NCBI GenBank assembly: GCA_026392415.1
Contig: JAPLCC010000059.1
Span: forward strand, 215,813 to 279,812
Origin: Propionibacteriales bacterium
Lineage (GTDB): Bacteria; Actinomycetota; Actinomycetes; Propionibacteriales; Nocardioidaceae
DNA length: 64,000 bases
Reading direction: 5' to 3'
Of this stretch, positions 41,558 to 51,381 are shown piece after piece. Made by a program: the position numbers and the translations under genes. Numbering within the stretch: the stretch's first letter is position 1; the number at the start of each line of letters is the position of its first letter. The notes under the pieces are model-generated. The model ran no database searches. It was not told where the DNA came from and worked only from the letters and a program-made list of their open reading frames with translations.

Positions 41558-41746
41558 TCACTCGCCTCCGACGACCTCGACCGTCACCATGTGACGGACG
41601 GTGTGGACCATGCCCCGGATCTCGGGACGGTCCTCCTTGATCACGACGTCGCCGATCCGCTTGAGGCCAAGGCTGCGCAGCGTCTCGCGCTGGTTGAACT
41701 TGGCGCCGATCTTCGACTTGGTCTGCTGGACCTTCAGCTGTGCCAT
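41558..41746 (-). CDS. rpmD: 50S ribosomal protein L30
   Basis: A 62-residue protein (LKVQQTKSKIGAKFNQRETLRSLGLKRIGD) of normal length. Its ATG overlaps the rpsE stop. Confidence 0.97.
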   Translation of the reverse strand: MAQLKVQQTKSKIGAKFNQRETLRSLGLKRIGDVVIKEDRPEIRGMVHTVRHMVTVEVVGGE

Positions 41747-42390
41747 CAGGCCGTCACCGCCTCAGGTGCAGAGGTCTTGGCCGCGGCCGCAGTGGCCTCG
41801 CCCTCGGCCTGAGCCTTGAGCAGCGCCGCCGGGGCAACGTGCTCGACGGGCAGACCACGACGTGCGGCAACGGTCTCGGGCATCTCCAGGAGCTGGAGGG
41901 CCGCAACCGTGGCGTGCACGATGTTGATCTGGTTCGACGAACCCAGCGACTTGCTGAGGACGTCGTGGATGCCGGCGCACTCCAGGACGGCGCGCACCGG
42001 ACCACCGGCGATGACACCGGTACCGGGTGCGGCCGGGCGCAGGAACACCACGCCGGCAGCCTTCTCACCCTGGACCGGGTGCGGGATCGTGCCCTGGATG
42101 CGGGGGACGCGGAAGAAGTTCTTCTTCGCCTCCTCGACACCCTTGGCGATCGCCGCGGGAACTTCCTTGGCCTTGCCGTAGCCGACGCCGACCATGCCGT
42201 CGCCGTCGCCGACGACCACGAGGGCGGTGAAGCTGAAGCGACGACCACCCTTCACGACCTTGGCGACGCGGTTGATGGCTACGACGCGCTCGACGTACTG
42301 GCTCTTGTCGGCGCCGCCGCGACCACCGTCACGACCACCACGGCCGCCACGGTCGCCGCCCGAACGCTGTCCGCGCTGGGGTCCGCTCAT
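41746..42390 (-). CDS. rpsE: 30S ribosomal protein S5
   Basis: A 214-residue protein. A Gly/Arg-rich N-terminal extension of about 25 residues (RGQRSGGDRGGRGGRDGGRGG) precedes the S5 core (VERVVAINRVAKVVKGGRRFSFTALVVVGD), and an Ala/Glu-rich tail ends it. Normal for actinobacteria. Confidence 0.97.
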   Translation of the reverse strand: MSGPQRGQRSGGDRGGRGGRDGGRGGADKSQYVERVVAINRVAKVVKGGRRFSFTALVVVGDGDGMVGVGYGKAKEVPAAIAKGVEEAKKNFFRVPRIQGTIPHPVQGEKAAGVVFLRPAAPGTGVIAGGPVRAVLECAGIHDVLSKSLGSSNQINIVHATVAALQLLEMPETVAARRGLPVEHVAPAALLKAQAEGEATAAAAKTSAPEAVTA

Positions 42391-42415
42391 GATTTCTCCT
42401 CAGTCCTGTTCGCGG

Positions 42416-42799
42416 TCAGAAGGTCAGGCCGCCCTCGCGGGCGCCATCAGCCAGGGCCGCAATGCGGCCGTGATACTTGTTGCCGGACCGGTCGAAGACG
42501 ACCGACTCAACGCCGAGTTCCTTGGCGCGGGCGGCGACAAGCTCGCCGACCTTCTTGGCCTTGGCCGTCTTGTCGCCCGCGAGGGAACGCAGGTCGCCCT
42601 CGAGGGTCGAGGCAGAGGCCAGGGTCTTTCCGACCAGGTCGTCGACGACCTGGGCGGTGATGTGCTTCGTCGACCGGGTGACCACCAGGCGCGGACGCGC
42701 GGCAGTTCCGGAAATCTTCTTGCGGCCCCGGATCTGGCGACGCAACCGTGAGGATGCGCGCGCCGACAGGTTCCGCTGGTGCTTCAGAGTGATCGCCAT
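42416..42799 (-). CDS. rplR: 50S ribosomal protein L18
   Basis: A 127-residue 5S rRNA-binding protein from ATG 42799 (MAITLKHQRNLSARASSRLRRQ); a longer upstream frame would run into rplF. RPRLVVTRSTKHITAQVVDD and FDRSGNKYHGRIAALADGAREGGL are typical. Confidence 0.97.
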   Translation of the reverse strand: MAITLKHQRNLSARASSRLRRQIRGRKKISGTAARPRLVVTRSTKHITAQVVDDLVGKTLASASTLEGDLRSLAGDKTAKAKKVGELVAARAKELGVESVVFDRSGNKYHGRIAALADGAREGGLTF

Positions 42800-42800
42800 G

Positions 42801-43340
42801 TCACTTACCAGCCTTTCCGACCTTGCGGCGGACGTGTTCGCCGGAATACCGGACACCCTTGCCCTTGTACGGCTCAGGCTTGCGAAGCTTGCGGATGTTG
42901 GCGGCAACCTCGCCGACCAACTGCTTGTCGATACCGACCACTGCGAGCTTCGTCGGGCTCTCCACCACGAAGGTGATGCCTTCCGGAGCGTCGAAGATGA
43001 TCACGTGGGAGTAACCGAGCTGGAACTCCAGCTGGGTCGGGCCCTTGGACAGGACGCGGTAACCCACGCCCACGATCTCGAGCTTCTTCTCGTAGCCCTC
43101 GGTGACGCCGACCACCATGTTGTTGATCAGCGTGCGGGACAGACCGTGGTAGGCCTTGGACAACCGCTCGTCGTCGGGGCGGATGACGTCGAGGACGCCC
43201 TCACCCTGCTGGACGGTGATCGGGGCGATCACCGTGTGGCTCAGGCTGCCCTTGGGGCCCTGGACGTTCACGGTGGCGCCGTCGATCTGGACGTTGACGC
43301 CCGCGGGGACCGGGACGGGGAGCTTGCCGATGCGCGACAT
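42801..43340 (-). CDS. rplF: 50S ribosomal protein L6
   Basis: A 179-residue protein with two L6 repeats. The C-terminal KPEPYKGKGVRYSGEHVRRKVGKAGK is diagnostic. It lies 1 bp from rplR. Confidence 0.98.
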   Translation of the reverse strand: MSRIGKLPVPVPAGVNVQIDGATVNVQGPKGSLSHTVIAPITVQQGEGVLDVIRPDDERLSKAYHGLSRTLINNMVVGVTEGYEKKLEIVGVGYRVLSKGPTQLEFQLGYSHVIIFDAPEGITFVVESPTKLAVVGIDKQLVGEVAANIRKLRKPEPYKGKGVRYSGEHVRRKVGKAGK

Positions 43341-43366
43341 AGTTTCTCTCTCCTAACTTTCCCTGG

Positions 43367-43771
43367 TCACCAGACGTAGGCGAGGACTTCCCCACCCACG
43401 CCCTTCTGGTTGGCCTGACGGTCAGTCAGCAGGCCCTGGCTGGTCGAGATGATCGCGACACCGAGGCCACCGAGAACCTTGGGGAGGCCGGTGTGCTTGG
43501 CGTACACCCGCAGGCCGGGCTTGCTGATGCGGCGGACGCCGGCGATCGAGCGCTCGCGGTTGCGGCCGTACTTGAGGGTGACGGTCAGCAGCTTGCCGAC
43601 GCCGTTCTCGTTGTCGGCAACGGCGAAGGAGGTGATGTACCCCTCCTGGCGGAGGATCTCCGCGACGCCTTCCTTGAGCTTGCTGTACGGCATGGTCACC
43701 GCATCGTGGTACGCCTGGTTGGCGTTACGCAGACGCGTGAGCATGTCTGCGATCGGGTCAGTCATCGTCAT
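43367..43771 (-). CDS. rpsH: 30S ribosomal protein S8
   Basis: A 134-residue protein from ATG 43771 (MTMTDPIADMLTRLRNANQA; ATG 43765 is equally possible). The C-terminal STSQGLLTDRQANQKGVGGEVLAYVW is diagnostic. S8 represses the spc operon in other bacteria. Confidence 0.97.
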   Translation of the reverse strand: MTMTDPIADMLTRLRNANQAYHDAVTMPYSKLKEGVAEILRQEGYITSFAVADNENGVGKLLTVTLKYGRNRERSIAGVRRISKPGLRVYAKHTGLPKVLGGLGVAIISTSQGLLTDRQANQKGVGGEVLAYVW

Positions 43772-43836
43772 GATGTGTTTTCTTTCTGCTGTGGTTTCCA
43801 CCCGCGCACGGCGGGTGGACCTTCAACGGTTGGGTA

Positions 43837-44022
43837 TTACCAGCTCGACTTGGTGACGCCGGGCAGCTCGCCGCGGTGGGCCATCTCCCGCAGGCAGATC
43901 CGGCACAGGCCGAACTTGCGGTAGACGGCCTTCGGGCGGCCGCAGCGCTGGCAGCGGGTGTAACCGCGGACCGCGAACTTGGGCTTGCGGGCGGCCTTGA
44001 CCTTCAGAGCAGTCTTCGCCAT
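43837..44022 (-). CDS. rpsN: 30S ribosomal protein S14, zinc type
   Basis: A 61-residue protein with CQRCGRP and CRICLRE zinc pairs: the short S14Z form. Located 1 bp after rplE, its usual place. Confidence 0.97.
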
Positions 44023-44023
44023 G

Positions 44024-44605
44024 TCAGTTCTCCTTGAACGGGAAGCCGAGCTGCTTCAGGAGCGCCCGTCCCTGCTCGTCGTTGGTCGCCGTGGTGACGA
44101 TGGTGATGTCCATGCCCCGCTGACGATCGACCTTGTCCTGGTCGATCTCGTGGAACATGACCTGCTCGGTCAGACCGAACGTGTAGTTGCCACGGCCGTC
44201 GAACTGCTTGGGCGAGAGGCCCCGGAAGTCGCGGATACGGGGCAGCGCCAGCGAGAGCAGGCGGTCGAGGAACTCCCACATGCGGTCGCCACGCAGCGTG
44301 ACGTGCGTGCCGATCGGCATGCCCTCACGCAGCTTGAACTGGGCGATCGACTTGCGAGCCTTGGTCACCGACGGCTTCTGGCCGGTGATCGCGGTGAGGT
44401 CGCGGATCGCGCCCTCGATCAGCTTCGAGTCACGCGCGGCCTCGCCGACACCCATGTTGACCACGATCTTGGTCAGGCCGGGCACCTGCATGACGTTGGC
44501 GATCTCGAACTCGGTACGCAGGGCGGGGATGATCTCCTCGCGGTACCTGGTCTTGAGACGCGGGTACACCTTCTCGGCGACCGCGACGTCGTTGGACTCC
44601 GTCAT
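44024..44605 (-). CDS. rplE: 50S ribosomal protein L5
   Basis: A 193-residue 5S rRNA-binding protein ([52 protein letters not shown]). Full length. Its ATG overlaps the rplX stop by one base. Confidence 0.98.
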
Positions 44606-45000
44606 CAGATTTCCTTCCCGGTCTTGCGGGAGATACGGACGCTGCGCGTCGAGGCGTACTCCGAGCCATCCGGGCGACGCTTGGTGACCTCGACCCGCTT
44701 GCTGCCGGTACGGGTCACGCCGTCACCCTCGACCAGCATCACGTTGGACACGTGGATCGGGGCTTCGGTGGTGATGATGCCGCCAGTGTTGCCGGCGCGC
44801 CCACCCTGGTCGACGACCTTGGTGTGCTTCTTGATCCGGTTGACACCCTCGACGATCACGCGGTGGTCCTCACGGATCACCTTGATGATCTTGCCTTCGG
44901 CGCCCTTGTCCTTGCCGGCGATGACCTTGACGGTGTCGCCCTTCTTGACATGCAGGTTGGGCTTCTTGCGGTCCTGCTCAGCCTTCTTGCGGCCAGCCAT
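44605..45000 (-). CDS. rplX: 50S ribosomal protein L24
   Basis: A 131-residue KOW protein (LHVKKGDTVKVIAGKDKGAEGKIIKV) from ATG 45000, favoured over GTG 45003 because GGAGG lies 7 nt upstream and the ATG overlaps the rplN stop. Slightly longer than the usual 105 residues at both ends. Confidence 0.96.
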   Translation of the reverse strand: MAGRKKAEQDRKKPNLHVKKGDTVKVIAGKDKGAEGKIIKVIREDHRVIVEGVNRIKKHTKVVDQGGRAGNTGGIITTEAPIHVSNVMLVEGDGVTRTGSKRVEVTKRRPDGSEYASTRSVRISRKTGKEI

Positions 45001-45368
45001 CACAGCACCTCCGGCGCGAGCGAGATGATCTTCATGAACTTCTTCTCTCGCAGCTCGCGGCCCACGGGGCCGAAGATGCGGGTTCCACGGGGCTCGCCGT
45101 CGTTCTTGAGGATCACCGCGGCGTTCTCGTCAAAGCGGATGTACGAGCCGTCAGGACGACGGCGCTCCTTGACGGTGCGCACGATGACCGCCTTGACGAC
45201 GTCACCCTTCTTCACGTTGCCGCCGGGAATGGCGTCCTTGACGGTGGCGACAATGACGTCACCGATCCCGGCGTAGCGACGACCGGAGCCGCCAAGCACC
45301 CGGATGCAAAGGATCTCCTTCGCACCGGTGTTGTCGGCGACCTTGAGTCGCGACTCCTGCTGAATCAT
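45000..45368 (-). CDS. rplN: 50S ribosomal protein L14
   Basis: A 122-residue protein (MIQQESRLKVADNTGAKEILCIRVLGGS) of normal length. First gene of the spc operon. Confidence 0.98.
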   Translation of the reverse strand: MIQQESRLKVADNTGAKEILCIRVLGGSGRRYAGIGDVIVATVKDAIPGGNVKKGDVVKAVIVRTVKERRRPDGSYIRFDENAAVILKNDGEPRGTRIFGPVGRELREKKFMKIISLAPEVL

Positions 45369-45395
45369 CGATTTCTCCTGGTTGTCGTGCCGGTT

Positions 45396-45419
45396 CTCGA
45401 TCGCTCACAGGCGATCGAG
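45396..45419 (-). terminator. hairpin at the S10/spc operon boundary
   Basis: ctcgatcgc and gcgatcgag form a perfect 9-bp stem with a 6-nt loop between the rpsQ stop and the rplN start, the classic boundary of the two operons. No T tract, so read-through is likely. Confidence 0.55.
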
Positions 45420-45434
45420 CCTGGCCGAACGGAT

Positions 45435-45707
45435 TTACTTCGCGCGCTCGAGGATCTCCACCACGCGCCAGCGCTTGGTGGCAGACAGCGGGCGGGTCTC
45501 CATGATGAGGACGCGGTCGCCGATGCCGGCTTCGTTGGCCTCGTCGTGCGCCTTCAGACGGCTCGTACGCCGCATGACCTTGCCGTAGAGCGCGTGCTTG
45601 ACGCGGTCCTCGACGGTCACGACGACGGTCTTGTCCATCTTGTCGCTGACCACGAGGCCCTCGCGGGTCTTGCGCGCGTTGCGGGCGGTCTCAGTCTGCT
45701 CAGCCAT
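45435..45707 (-). CDS. rpsQ: 30S ribosomal protein S17
   Basis: A 90-residue OB-fold protein (GLVVSDKMDKTVVVTVEDRVKHALYGKVMRR). Normal length. Last gene of the S10 operon, overlapping rpmC by one base. Confidence 0.97.
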   Translation of the reverse strand: MAEQTETARNARKTREGLVVSDKMDKTVVVTVEDRVKHALYGKVMRRTSRLKAHDEANEAGIGDRVLIMETRPLSATKRWRVVEILERAK

Positions 45708-45946
45708 CAGTTCTCCTCCTCAGCACCCGGCGCGGTGCGAATACCGAGCTCGCGCTCGCGCACCACGGTGTAGATCCGGGCAATGTCCTTCTTGACCGTG
45801 CGGAGCCGTCCGTGGCTCTCCAGCTGGCCGGTGGCCGCCTGGAAACGCAGGTTGAACAGCTCCTCCTTGGCCTCACGCAGCTTGGCCTCGAGGTCGATGT
45901 CGTTGAGCTCATCCAGTTCGTGAGCAGCAGTGGCGTTGATGGCCAT
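45707..45946 (-). CDS. rpmC: 50S ribosomal protein L29
   Basis: A 79-residue helical protein (LREAKEELFNLRFQAATGQLESHGRLRTVKKDIARIYTVVRERE). It sits at the exit tunnel beside L23. Confidence 0.97.
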   Translation of the reverse strand: MAINATAAHELDELNDIDLEAKLREAKEELFNLRFQAATGQLESHGRLRTVKKDIARIYTVVRERELGIRTAPGAEEEN

Positions 45947-46365
45947 CAGAACTCACCAGCCTCTCGGGTGATGAAGCGGCACTTCATGGGCAGCTTGTGG
46001 ATGGCACGGCGCATCGCCTCACGGGCGACGTCCTCCGAAACACCGGACAGCTCGAACATGACACGGCCGGGCTTGACGTTGGCGACCCACCACTCGGGCG
46101 AGCCCTTACCGGAACCCATGCGGGTCTCAGCCGGCTTCTTGGTCAGCGGACGGTCGGGGTAGATGTTGATCCACACCTTTCCACCACGCTTGATGTGACG
46201 GGTCATCGCGATACGAGCGGACTCGATCTGACGGTTGGTCACGTAGTGACCCTCGATCGCCTGGATACCGAAGTCACCGAACGCGAGCGAGGTGCCACCC
46301 TTCGCAGCACCCCGACGCTTCGGGTGGTGCTGCTTGCGGTGCTTGACGCGACGCGGCATCAACAT
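45946..46365 (-). CDS. rplP: 50S ribosomal protein L16
   Basis: A 139-residue protein (MLMPRRVKHRKQHHPKRRGAAKGGTSLAFGDFGIQA) of normal length, at the peptidyl-transferase region near the A site. Confidence 0.98.
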   Translation of the reverse strand: MLMPRRVKHRKQHHPKRRGAAKGGTSLAFGDFGIQAIEGHYVTNRQIESARIAMTRHIKRGGKVWINIYPDRPLTKKPAETRMGSGKGSPEWWVANVKPGRVMFELSGVSEDVAREAMRRAIHKLPMKCRFITREAGEF

Positions 46366-46368
46366 GGC

Positions 46369-47205
46369 TCAGGACTCCGTTCCGGTGGTCGGCTCCGCAG
46401 CAGCCGCCTCGGGGGCAGCGGTCGCCGGAGCGGCAGCTGCGTCAGAGGGCGCGTCGGAGCGGGTCGGGCGGTCGGCGCGGGACCCACGGGTCGGGCGCTC
46501 TCCACCACGGGTGGGACGGCCAGCGCCACGGCCGGGAACACCGGCGCGGGCAGCAGCCTGGGCCTGACGCTCGGCACGCGTGCCGGCAACCTCACCCTTG
46601 TAGATCCAAACCTTCACGCCGATGCGGCCGAAGGTGGTGCGGGCCTCGTAGAAGCCGTAGTCGATGTCGGCACGCAGGGTGTGCAGCGGCACGCGACCCT
46701 CGCGGTAGAACTCGGTGCGCGACATCTCGGCACCGTTGAGGCGGCCGGAGCACTGGATCCGGATGCCCTTGGCACCCGAACGCATCGAGGTCTGCATGGC
46801 CTTGCGCATCGCGCGACGGAACTGCACGCGACCGGAGAGCTGCTCGGCAACACCCTGGGCGACGAGCTGAGCGTCGATCTCGGGGTTCTTGACCTCGAGG
46901 ATGTTCAGCTGGACCTGCTTGCCGGTGAGCTTCTCGAGCTCGCCACGGATCCGGTCGGCCTCGGCGCCGCGGCGACCGATGACGATGCCGGGACGCGCGG
47001 TGTGGATGTCGACGCGAACCCGGTCACGGGTGCGCTCGATCTCGACCTTGGAGATGCCGGCCCGCTCCATGCCCTTGCTGAGCAGCTTGCGGATCGCGAC
47101 GTCCTCGCCGACGTATGCCTTGTACAGCTTGTCGGCGTACCAACGCGACTTGTGGTCGGTGGAGATGCCGAGACGGAAGCCGTTCGGGTTGATCTTCTGA
47201 CCCAT
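46369..47205 (-). CDS. rpsC: 30S ribosomal protein S3 with long C-terminal tail
   Basis: A 278-residue protein. The KH and C-terminal S3 domains end near residue 215 (IGVKVWIYKGEVAGTRAERQ). A low-complexity Arg/Gly/Pro then Ala/Thr tail of about 60 residues follows, as in many actinobacteria. Confidence 0.97.
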   Translation of the reverse strand: MGQKINPNGFRLGISTDHKSRWYADKLYKAYVGEDVAIRKLLSKGMERAGISKVEIERTRDRVRVDIHTARPGIVIGRRGAEADRIRGELEKLTGKQVQLNILEVKNPEIDAQLVAQGVAEQLSGRVQFRRAMRKAMQTSMRSGAKGIRIQCSGRLNGAEMSRTEFYREGRVPLHTLRADIDYGFYEARTTFGRIGVKVWIYKGEVAGTRAERQAQAAARAGVPGRGAGRPTRGGERPTRGSRADRPTRSDAPSDAAAAPATAAPEAAAAEPTTGTES

Positions 47206-47636
47206 TACTTCTTGGCCCCCTTCTTGGACTTCGCAGCGACAACGTCTGCCGGCTGGACCGCGATGGTGATGTGGCTGGTGCGCTTGTTGATCCGGGTGGC
47301 CCGGCCCTGCGCACGCGGACGCCAGCGCTTCATCGTCGGACCTTCGTCGACCCGCGCGACGGAGACGACCAGGTCGCCCGTGGGCAGGCCCTCGGTGGTC
47401 TCCGCGTTGGCGACGGCGCTCTGCAGCACCTTGAAGATCGTGGTCGAGGCCGACTGCGGTGCGAACTGCAGCAGGGTCAGCGCGTCGTCAGCGGGCATGC
47501 CGCGGACCAGGTCGATGACGCGGCGCGCCTTCATCGGGGTGATCCGCACATAACGAGCGGAGGCGTAGGCACCCGGCTCGTCGCCCAGGATCGACTCCCG
47601 GCGCGCGCTGGTGCGGTGACGCTCGGTGGTGCTCAT
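47205..47636 (-). CDS. rplV: 50S ribosomal protein L22
   Basis: A 143-residue protein (ASARYVRITPMKARRVIDLVRGMPADDAL; RWRPRAQGRATRINKRTSHITI). An N-terminal extension of about 20 residues precedes the core. L22 lines the exit tunnel. Confidence 0.97.
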   Translation of the reverse strand: MSTTERHRTSARRESILGDEPGAYASARYVRITPMKARRVIDLVRGMPADDALTLLQFAPQSASTTIFKVLQSAVANAETTEGLPTGDLVVSVARVDEGPTMKRWRPRAQGRATRINKRTSHITIAVQPADVVAAKSKKGAKK

Positions 47637-47914
47637 CGGCGGCGCCCCTTTCGGTCTTCCTTGACGTGCCCGCGGTAGGTGCGGGTGGGAGCGAACTCGC
47701 CCAGCTTGTGGCCGACCATCGAGTCGGACACGAAGACCGGCACGTGCTTGCGACCGTCGTGAACCGCGATCGTGTGACCGATCATCGAGGGGATGATCAT
47801 TGACCGGCGGGACCAGGTCTTGATGACGTTATGGGTGCCCTTGTCGTTCTCGGCGTCCACCTTCTTGAGGAGGTGGCCGTCGATGAAGGGGCCCTTCTTC
47901 AGGCTGCGAGGCAT
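47633..47914 (-). CDS. rpsS: 30S ribosomal protein S19
   Basis: A 93-residue protein (MPRSLKKGPFIDGHLLKKVD; FVSDSMVGHKLGEFAPTRTYRGH). Overlaps rplV by 4 bp. Confidence 0.98.
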   Translation of the reverse strand: MPRSLKKGPFIDGHLLKKVDAENDKGTHNVIKTWSRRSMIIPSMIGHTIAVHDGRKHVPVFVSDSMVGHKLGEFAPTRTYRGHVKEDRKGRRR

Positions 47915-47926
47915 CTTTCAGTTCCT

Positions 47927-48762
<836 letters not shown>

Positions 48763-48763
<1 letters not shown>

Positions 48764-49065
48764 CAGGCCTGACCTCCGAAGATGTCGATGCGGTGGCCCT
48801 CAGCCAGGCTGACGATGGCGCGCTTGGTGTCCTTGCGCTTGCCAAGGCCGTGCTTGGTCCGACGGACCTTGCCCGTGCGGTTGAGGGTGTTCACCGAGGT
48901 GACCTTGACGCCGAAGATCTTCTCGACCGCGATCTTGATCTCGGTCTTGTTGGCGTCAGGGCGCACGACGAACGTGTACTTGTTGTTGTCGAGGAGGCTG
49001 TAGCTCTTCTCGGACACGACCGGCGCGATCAGGACGTCGCGGTGGTCCTTGTGCAGGGTGCTCAT
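48763..49065 (-). CDS. rplW: 50S ribosomal protein L23
   Basis: A 100-residue protein from ATG 49065 (MSTLHKDHRDVLIAPVVSEKSY); a longer frame would run through rplD. YTFVVRPDANKTEIKIAVEKIFGVKV is typical. L23 docks trigger factor and SRP at the exit tunnel. Confidence 0.97.
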
Positions 49066-49067
49066 GC

Positions 49068-49937
49068 TCAGGCCTCCTTCGAACCGGCACGCTTGAAGCC
49101 AGCGGCCTCGGCGTCCTCGGCGGACTTGAAGTAGAACTCGGCGACCGTGGCGTCGTACCACTGGCCGTCGGGCTCGTGGTAGAGGCCCGAGTCGGCGTTG
49201 CCCTTGACGTCGTAGCCCTTCGGCGCGCCGCCGCTCTTCAGCGGAGCCTTCGCGCCCGTGGGCAGCTCGGCGACCGGAGCAGCCTCGGCGGCCTTCTCAG
49301 CCTTGGGAGCCTTCTCGGCCTTGGGCGCGACCTTGGTCGACGCCTTGTCGCCGGAGACGAACAGGTCGAACGCGGCCTTGCTGAACACCACGTCGTCGCA
49401 AGCGAGGACGTCGTAGGTGTTGAGCTGGTCGACAGCCACGATGTGCACCTCGGGCGCGTTGCGCAGCGAGAGCCAGGTCAGGCTGTCGGTGCGCTCGAGC
49501 ACGACGAGGAACTTGCGGCGGTCGGACAGGGCCAGCAGCGAGGTCAGCGCGGTCTTGGTCGACGGCTTGTCGCCGGTGACCAGAGCGTCGACGACGTGGA
49601 TCCGCTCGTTGCGCGCCCGGTCCGAGAGGGCACCGCGAAGTGCGGCGGCCTTCATCTTCTTGGGGGTGCGCTGGCTGTAGTCGCGCGGGTGCGGTCCGTG
49701 GACGATGCCACCGCCGGCGAACTGCGGCGCGCGGGTCGAGCCCTGGCGGGCGCGGCCCGTGCCCTTCTGCTTGTACGGCTTGCGGCCACCGCCGCGGACC
49801 TCGCCACGACGCTTGGTCGAGTGCGTGCCCTGGCGTGCGGCTGCCTGCTGGGCAACCACGACCTGGTGGATCAGGGGGATGTTGACCTCGGCGTCGAAGA
49901 TCTCGGCGGGAAGGTCAACGGAAACAGTCTTGGCCAT
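49068..49937 (-). CDS. rplD: 50S ribosomal protein L4 fused to an extra C-terminal module
   Basis: A 289-residue protein against a usual 200-220. The first ~205 residues are standard L4 (KRRGEVRGGGRKPYKQKGTGRARQGS, FVSGDKAS). A Lys/Ala/Pro/Glu linker (APKAEKAPKAEKAAEAAPVAEL) then leads to a folded-looking module (GYDVKGNADSGLYHEPDGQWYDATVAEFYFKSAEDAEAAGF). This module resembles the short KGN-YH-Y-AGF repeat that databases call a 'sunset' domain (name from memory). The tail lies on the 3' side, so L4's ribosome loop is unaffected. Confidence 0.95.
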   Translation of the reverse strand: MAKTVSVDLPAEIFDAEVNIPLIHQVVVAQQAAARQGTHSTKRRGEVRGGGRKPYKQKGTGRARQGSTRAPQFAGGGIVHGPHPRDYSQRTPKKMKAAALRGALSDRARNERIHVVDALVTGDKPSTKTALTSLLALSDRRKFLVVLERTDSLTWLSLRNAPEVHIVAVDQLNTYDVLACDDVVFSKAAFDLFVSGDKASTKVAPKAEKAPKAEKAAEAAPVAELPTGAKAPLKSGGAPKGYDVKGNADSGLYHEPDGQWYDATVAEFYFKSAEDAEAAGFKRAGSKEA

Positions 49938-49942
49938 GTCGA

Positions 49943-50593
49943 TCAGCCCTTCTTCGCGGCGGAGCGGAGGACGACGACGCCACCCTTGGGGCCGGGAACG
50001 GCACCCTTGAGGAGCACGAGGCCCTTCTCGACGTCGACGGCGTGAACAGTGATGTTCTGCGTCGTGACCGTGTCGCTACCCATGCGTCCAGCCATCCGCA
50101 TGCCCTTGAACACGCGACCGGGCGTGGCACACGCGCCGATCGAGCCGGGCTTGCGGTGGTTGCGGTGGGCACCGTGCGAGGCGCCGACGCCGTGGAAGCC
50201 GTGACGCTTCATGACACCGGCGAAACCCTTGCCCTTGCTGGTGCCGGTGACGTCGATGACCTGGCCGGCCTCGAAGGTGTCAACGGCCAGCTCCTGGCCA
50301 ACGGTGTACTCGGAGGCGTCAGCGGTGCGGATCTCGACCACGTGGCGGCGCGGCGTGGTGCCGGCCTTCGCGAAGTGGCCGGCCTGCGGCTTGTTGACCT
50401 TGCGGCCCTCGATCTCGCCGAAGCCGATCTGGATGGCGTTGTAGCCGTCCGGCTCGGGCTGACGGACCTGGGTGATCACGTTGGTGCTGGCCGCAATGAC
50501 GGTCACCGGGACGACGCGGTTGTTCTCGTCCCACAGCTGGGTCATGCCGAGCTTGGTGCCCAGCAGACCCTTCACGTTGCGTTCGAATGTCAT
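49943..50593 (-). CDS. rplC: 50S ribosomal protein L3
   Basis: A 216-residue protein from ATG 50593 (NVKGLLGTKLGMTQLWDENNRVVPVTVI; FHGVGASHGAHRNHRKPGSIGACATPGRVFKGMRMAGRMG). An upstream frame to 50815 lacks L3 features. Near the peptidyl-transferase centre. Confidence 0.98.
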   Translation of the reverse strand: MTFERNVKGLLGTKLGMTQLWDENNRVVPVTVIAASTNVITQVRQPEPDGYNAIQIGFGEIEGRKVNKPQAGHFAKAGTTPRRHVVEIRTADASEYTVGQELAVDTFEAGQVIDVTGTSKGKGFAGVMKRHGFHGVGASHGAHRNHRKPGSIGACATPGRVFKGMRMAGRMGSDTVTTQNITVHAVDVEKGLVLLKGAVPGPKGGVVVLRSAAKKG

Positions 50594-50603
50594 CTCAACA
50601 ACC

Positions 50604-50912
50604 TCAGAGCTTGATCTCGATGTCGACACCGGCCGGAAGGTCGAGGCGCATGAGGCTGTCGACGGTCTTCGGCGTGGGGTCGATGATGTCGATGAGGCGC
50701 TTGTGCGTGCGCATCTCGAAGTGCTCGCGCGAGTCCTTGTACTTGTGCGGCGACCGGATGACACAGAAGACGTTCTTCTCGGTCGGCAGCGGCACCGGGC
50801 CGGCGACCTTGGCACCCGTACGGGTGACCGTGTCGACGATCTTGCGCGCCGAGGTGTCGATCACCTCGTGGTCATAGGCCTTGAGCCTGATGCGGATCTT
50901 CTGTCCCGCCAT
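50604..50912 (-). CDS. rpsJ: 30S ribosomal protein S10
   Basis: A 102-residue protein (MAGQKIRIRLKAYDHEVIDTSARKIVDTVTRTGA). First gene of the S10 operon; also acts with NusB in antitermination. Confidence 0.98.
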   Translation of the reverse strand: MAGQKIRIRLKAYDHEVIDTSARKIVDTVTRTGAKVAGPVPLPTEKNVFCVIRSPHKYKDSREHFEMRTHKRLIDIIDPTPKTVDSLMRLDLPAGVDIEIKL

Positions 50913-51381
50913 AGGTCTCTCTCGTCCTTTTCGTGTCGTACGTACCGGGCCGGTCAAATCTGTTGGCAGCTCCGACCCCCGAGGTCGGGCGTGTCGCGCC
51001 GGCTTGCCGACACACACGTCTGTTCCCCACCGATTGCCCTGGCTGCTGGCGCGGAAGGAGTGGAGCTGTTGTTGCCTGATTCGGGTCTCACCCCCGGGCT
51101 CCCAGGTGGGAGATCCGGTGGCGTGCGGTGCGACCAACGTCGACGACCGGAACACGCTCTTCACGGCTTCGACCGGATCAGGGACCCGGGCGCTCCGTGT
51201 GGGAGACACGATTCAGTAGTCAATGGTGTGTTGCTCGCACCCCGACAAACCCATCGGGGCAACCGGAACATCTTGGCAGAGTTCCCCCGGCGTGACCAAA
51301 TTCGGAAGGCATCGGGCCATGAGGGGCGGGATGCAAGGATGGCCGCGCCCCGGAAAGACCCCACCACGACGAGGGAGAACG
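50913..51381. other. intergenic region with the S10 operon leader
   Basis: About 470 bp with no supported gene between rpsJ (leftward) and the rightward membrane-protein gene. It must contain the S10 promoter and leader. The only structure I can point to is a short hairpin (ccgacc and ggtcgg around a ccccg loop) about 65 bp upstream of rpsJ. No promoter could be assigned with confidence. Confidence 0.4.
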
